NCBI RefSeq assembly: GCF_024198175.1
Contig: NZ_JAJVKV010000016.1
Span: 62,001-126,000 of the forward strand
Direction of reading: 5' to 3'
Source: Pyxidicoccus xibeiensis
GTDB taxonomy: Bacteria; Myxococcota; Myxococcia; Myxococcales; Myxococcaceae
DNA: 64,000 bases
Part shown: one piece after another, positions 60,959 through 64,000 of the stretch
How positions within the stretch are numbered: position 1 is the first letter of the stretch
Layout: each line of letters opens with the position of its first letter
Notes under the pieces: generated by a model
What the model was told of the DNA's origin: nothing
Seen by the model: the letters and a program-made list of their open reading frames with translations, nothing else
Database searches by the model: none
Program-made: the position numbers and the translations under genes

Positions 60959-62041
60959 TCAGTATTCCTTCAGGAGTGCGGCGGCCGTCGTGAGGCCCAG
61001 CCTCTTGAACGTCGCCGAGAGCTTCGCCTTCGGAATCAGCTTCTTTGCAGCCGCCTCGACACGGAGGAGCGAAAAAGCGAGCTGATCGAGCGAGGTGAAG
61101 GCCGGCGCGACAGAGCCTTCCTCGTGCGCGTAGCGGACGACCTCTCCCGTTTTGACGTCGAGAAGGAACATCTCGCCGGACCCGTCGCTCGCGATGCCGA
61201 CGTACTTGTCGTCGGCTGCACCGTACAGCTCCTCCTTCTTGCAGTCGAAGCCGTAGCTGTCGAAGTCGAACGCGAGGGTCATCGACGGCACTCCCCCACC
61301 CGTCACCACCTCGTCCAGCGCGCGACCCGCGGGAACGGCGCGAACCTTCTTGCTGCCGGGCTTCGACACGCGCGGCGCCTTCGGGAAGAAGCGCGCCGCG
61401 TCCGCCGCGAAGTCACCGCGCTCGATGTAGCCGGCGAGGGTGCTCGCCTCGATGGTCTCCCCCCACTCGGTGAGCGTGGGCTTGCTCACGTCGAGGGGCG
61501 TGCCGTCCTTGCCAAAGTACGTCGTGCTCTTCAGCTTGCCCTTGACGAAGACCGCCGTCAGACGATGGGGCCAGGGCTTCGGAACCTTGAAGACCTTGGG
61601 CAGCAGCGTGGTGCCGGCGTGCTCGAACAGTGCACCGTTGACCGGCCCGACGACCCACTCGAGGGTGCCGTCAATCATGCCGTCACGCAGCTCGAGCCGC
61701 AGCTTGTCCGGGAAGTCGAAGCCGGGGCGGAAGCGCACCTCGACCAGCGCACCGTCCGCGAACGTCGCGAGCATCGTGGAGGTCGGCCCCTTCGGCAGGC
61801 CGAGCGCCGCCTGCATGGCCACACGCGGCGCGTGCTCGGACATCTCGTGAATGGCGAGTGACCACTTGACCTCTCCATCGAGCTTGCCGGCCTTGCGTGG
61901 GGCGTCGAGCAGCAGGAGACCCGACGGATGGATCCACAGGCGCTCGCGCGAGTCGTTGGGGCTCCCCTCTCGCCAGAGGTTGGCGTCAGCATCGAAGGTG
62001 GCTTCAGGTGGCACGCTCTTGGGTCGCAGGGCGGTCGTCAT
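60959..62041 (-). CDS. Hypothetical protein with SUKH/SMI1-like C-terminal segment
   Basis: The 360-residue protein is soluble, no signal peptide. The N-terminal part has repeated basic-acidic beta-like stretches (HRLTAVFVKGKLKSTTYFGK) related to variable cell-binding or immunity modules. The C-terminal 110 residues read GGGVPSMTLAFDFDSYGFDC, EMFLLDVKTGEVVRYAHEEG and FTSLDQLAFSLLRVEA, as in SMI1/KNR4-type proteins. It may be an immunity protein without its toxin. Assignment is moderate. Confidence 0.5.
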   Translation of the reverse strand: MTTALRPKSVPPEATFDADANLWREGSPNDSRERLWIHPSGLLLLDAPRKAGKLDGEVKWSLAIHEMSEHAPRVAMQAALGLPKGPTSTMLATFADGALVEVRFRPGFDFPDKLRLELRDGMIDGTLEWVVGPVNGALFEHAGTTLLPKVFKVPKPWPHRLTAVFVKGKLKSTTYFGKDGTPLDVSKPTLTEWGETIEASTLAGYIERGDFAADAARFFPKAPRVSKPGSKKVRAVPAGRALDEVVTGGGVPSMTLAFDFDSYGFDCKKEELYGAADDKYVGIASDGSGEMFLLDVKTGEVVRYAHEEGSVAPAFTSLDQLAFSLLRVEAAAKKLIPKAKLSATFKRLGLTTAAALLKEY

Positions 62042-62074
62042 GGTGCCGGACCATACCTGGGGGATGAAGAGGCG

Positions 62075-62671
62075 CTACCTGCAATCTGCCGAGAATGGCA
62101 CGGCTGGCTGCCGTGGAGTCCGCGGGTCGGACGGATAGGTCACTCGCCCCCGGCTGATGCGTGCGAAGGCGGTCAGCCGGTGCGGCGTGGCCCGTGCGAC
62201 GCTTTCGATATGCAGCACCTGGGCGCCACGCGCCACCAGCGCATCGGCGACCAGGGAGCGGTGACACCGCCAGCGGAGCGCCTCCGCGCACATCAGGGCC
62301 GGTGGACCGTGTGACAGCTGGTCGTGCAGCTCGGAGAGGCCTTCCTCGAACTCCGAGGTCTGCATGTAGTCCGCGTACGCGCGGAAGCTTGCGTTGCGCC
62401 AGGCGGCGTTCGCGCTGCTCGTCGGGGCGCCTCGCTTGCGAAGGCCGCCGAGGTTCGCGAGGTGCAGGTAGCGGATGCCGACCGTGGGGAGCGTCTTCTC
62501 CAGTGCATCGCTGTTGAACTGCGGGTTCGTGCGCGAGCGCGGCATCTTCCGGATGTCGACCACGGTCGCCACGCCATGCGCCCACAGGAGCGAGACGAGC
62601 TCCTCGATGGGGCGCGTGGAGTGCCCCACCGCGAACACCGTTGCCGAGCTCCAGCGGTGGAGACGTGTCAT
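62075..62671 (-). CDS. DUF488 family protein
   Basis: The 198-residue protein contains FAVGHSTRPIEELVSLLWAH and TVVDIRKMPRSRTNPQFNSD, then GIRYLHLANLGGLRKRG and PPALMCAEALRWRCHRSLVA, all conserved DUF488 motifs. The Cys-x-Glu (LMCAE) and Arg-Cys-His (WRCHR) residues form the probable active site. Function is unknown but the fold is related to ADP-ribose/nucleotide-type enzymes. ATG 62671 is preceded by GGAGG. Confidence 0.85.
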   Translation of the reverse strand: MTRLHRWSSATVFAVGHSTRPIEELVSLLWAHGVATVVDIRKMPRSRTNPQFNSDALEKTLPTVGIRYLHLANLGGLRKRGAPTSSANAAWRNASFRAYADYMQTSEFEEGLSELHDQLSHGPPALMCAEALRWRCHRSLVADALVARGAQVLHIESVARATPHRLTAFARISRGRVTYPSDPRTPRQPAVPFSADCR

Positions 62672-62908
62672 GGGGCCGGCCTCCAATGAACCAGACCACC
62701 CATCATGGCAGCGGACAGTGTGCGCTCCTTGGCCGAGGTGGAACATCCTGCAAGCGCTTCATGAGCGTGTGCATTGGCAGGGCTCTCGTCATCCTGCCTT
62801 GCGCACATGGCCGGTTGCCCCTGTGCCAGGGAGTTGTCTCAACGGCCAATTGGCCAGGGGCTGGGGCTTGCTTGTCTTTCCTCACGGCGGTTCGCTAGAA
62901 AGCGCGCC

Positions 62909-64000
62909 ATGCCTCGCCATCCGCTGCGCTCCTTCCTGCTGCTCGCCTGCCTGCCTGCCTTTGTCCTGGCATGTTCGGACGACCCCGACGAGCCTCCCGC
63001 CACACCACGCGCGGCCCTCATCATCGACCGGGCGTCGCTCGACTTCGGTGAGGTGGAGGTGGGCCAGCGCTCTGAAGAGCACCTGTTCACCGTGCGCAAT
63101 GCCTCACCCGCCGCAGTGGAGTCGGTGTCCGTCGTCACCACGGGCACCGGGTTCTCCATCTCCGCCAGCACCTGCGAGCGCTTCCTCGATGCGGGCATGG
63201 AGTGCCAGGTCCGGGTGCGCTTCACGCCGACGCTGGCGGGCAGCAATGAGGCCCGGCTCCAGGCGGAGGGGGCTCCCGACGGGGACCACGCCGTCCTCAC
63301 GGGCCGTGGCTTCACCCAGCTGGAGATTCGAGCGCTGCCCGCGGGGGCCACGCGCATCGTGGCCAGTGAGGGCATGGGGGCCTGCACCGGGCCCTGCACC
63401 CTCACCATCCGGAAGGCCGAGGTGACGCTCCGGGCCGAGCCCGCCGGGTTTACCCGCTGGGGCGGCGCCTGCGGCACGACGACGTCGGCGACCTGCTCCA
63501 TTCGCATGGACGGACCCAAGGTCGCCTCCCTGGAGGAACTCACCCCCGTCCTTCAACAGGAGCTGCGGCTGACGCGCCAGCCTCGGACCGTGAAGGTCGC
63601 CTCCAACGGAGACGTCGTCGTCCATTACGGCTCCACCGTGACGCGGTTCGACAGCTCGGGCCAGGTCCGGTGGTCGCTCCCGGCGTCGGTCGGCCCCTCG
63701 GCGATGGACCTCGACGCCCAGGGCAACGTCTACGCGCTGAGTTACGACGGACGGGTCTCCAAGTACGACCCGGACGGCAGCCCCCTGTGGACCCGCCCCC
63801 CGGGTGCCGAGACGTACTATGGCCAGCGGCTCTCGGTGACTCCGGACGGCCGTGCCTGCTTCCTCGTGGCCCTGGGACCTTTCGAGACCGGGAGTCGGTT
63901 CCGGCTCGTCGCGCTGTCTTCCCAGGGGGACGAGCGCTGGAGCCGTGAGTTCAACGAGGGCCCCTACAACTACCCCTCCGAGATGGGCGTGGACGCGGAC
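62909..64000 (+). CDS. Large lipoprotein with Ig-like and propeller domains, cut by window end
   Basis: The frame is open from ATG 62909 to the last base (364 codons), so the C-terminus lies outside. The lipobox VLAC places the lipid Cys at residue 22. Residues about 35-135 form an abnormal-spindle-like (choice-of-anchor D/HYDIN-type) Ig domain: SLDFGEVEVGQRSEEHLFTV and CQVRVRFTPTLAGSNEARLQ. From about 225, propeller repeats appear (TVKVASNGDVVVHYGSTVTR, GNVYALSYDGRVSKYDPDGS). It is an outer-surface lipoprotein likely binding a partner. Confidence 0.85.
   Translation, partial: MPRHPLRSFLLLACLPAFVLACSDDPDEPPATPRAALIIDRASLDFGEVEVGQRSEEHLFTVRNASPAAVESVSVVTTGTGFSISASTCERFLDAGMECQVRVRFTPTLAGSNEARLQAEGAPDGDHAVLTGRGFTQLEIRALPAGATRIVASEGMGACTGPCTLTIRKAEVTLRAEPAGFTRWGGACGTTTSATCSIRMDGPKVASLEELTPVLQQELRLTRQPRTVKVASNGDVVVHYGSTVTRFDSSGQVRWSLPASVGPSAMDLDAQGNVYALSYDGRVSKYDPDGSPLWTRPPGAETYYGQRLSVTPDGRACFLVALGPFETGSRFRLVALSSQGDERWSREFNEGPYNYPSEMGVDAD

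Overview
The window is high-GC bacterial DNA that reads as a myxobacterial chromosome (Myxococcota, probably suborder Cystobacterineae: Myxococcus, Corallococcus, Pyxidicoccus or Archangium). This is inferred from strongly G/C-biased third codon positions, frequent GTG starts, many lipoproteins, a eukaryote-like Ser/Thr kinase, paralogous lipoprotein toxins with HH-type nuclease tails, and an Imm11-type immunity protein. No rRNA gene, complete tRNA or CRISPR array was seen.

Layout. 1-10.2 kb: chromosomal genes (serine hydrolase fragment, GST with divergent LysR, Cys-rich lipoprotein, a HELGH metallopeptidase without a signal peptide, a membrane-anchored Ser/Thr kinase, a DUF1176 protein, a methyltransferase). 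10.2-12.9 kb: accessory patch with a solo transposon end (three 19-bp repeats), a broken secretory ORF and a two-gene ATPase + TOPRIM cassette like a split OLD nuclease. 13-21.3 kb: second serine hydrolase, DHCW-type cupin, a 1334-residue orphan protein, a broken DUF4336-like gene, and an NmrA/HxlR/GFA cluster with a visible operator. 21.5-25.6 kb: small island of lipoprotein genes and a broken ISKra4-type transposase, bracketed by two copies of the 3' end of a tmRNA-like gene. 25.7-29.0 kb: outer-membrane barrel, lipoprotein toxin and immunity gene resembling the Sit toxin cassettes of Myxococcus. 29-41.3 kb: regulators, envelope proteins, a SGNH hydrolase / serine hydrolase-TPR pair, a TRIC-family channel, and a LysR/quinone reductase/GST-like cluster. 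41.3-49.9 kb: mobile-element graveyard with an orphan immunity gene, a decayed IS630, a group II intron RT remnant, a complete TniA/TniB-like transposon with 13-bp terminal inverted repeats, a gene it cut, and an orphan HH-nuclease lipoprotein. 49.9-57.2 kb: a seven-gene, fully overlapping minus-strand operon. 57.3-64 kb: Kelch protein, SMI1/KNR4-type proteins, LysR, DoxX, DUF488 and the start of a large lipoprotein.

The best candidate for an undescribed system is the 49.9-57.2 kb operon: a MoxR AAA+ ATPase, an uncharacterised partner, a protein carrying both a metallopeptidase motif and a vWA MIDAS, two unknown proteins, a radical SAM enzyme, and a PLP-transferase-fold protein whose expected Schiff-base lysine is arginine. 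Six of the seven genes overlap their upstream neighbour or start within 3 bases of it, so they are probably made as one unit. Second-rank candidates are the split OLD-like cassette next to a transposon end, the barrel/toxin/immunity cassette, and the giant orphan protein.
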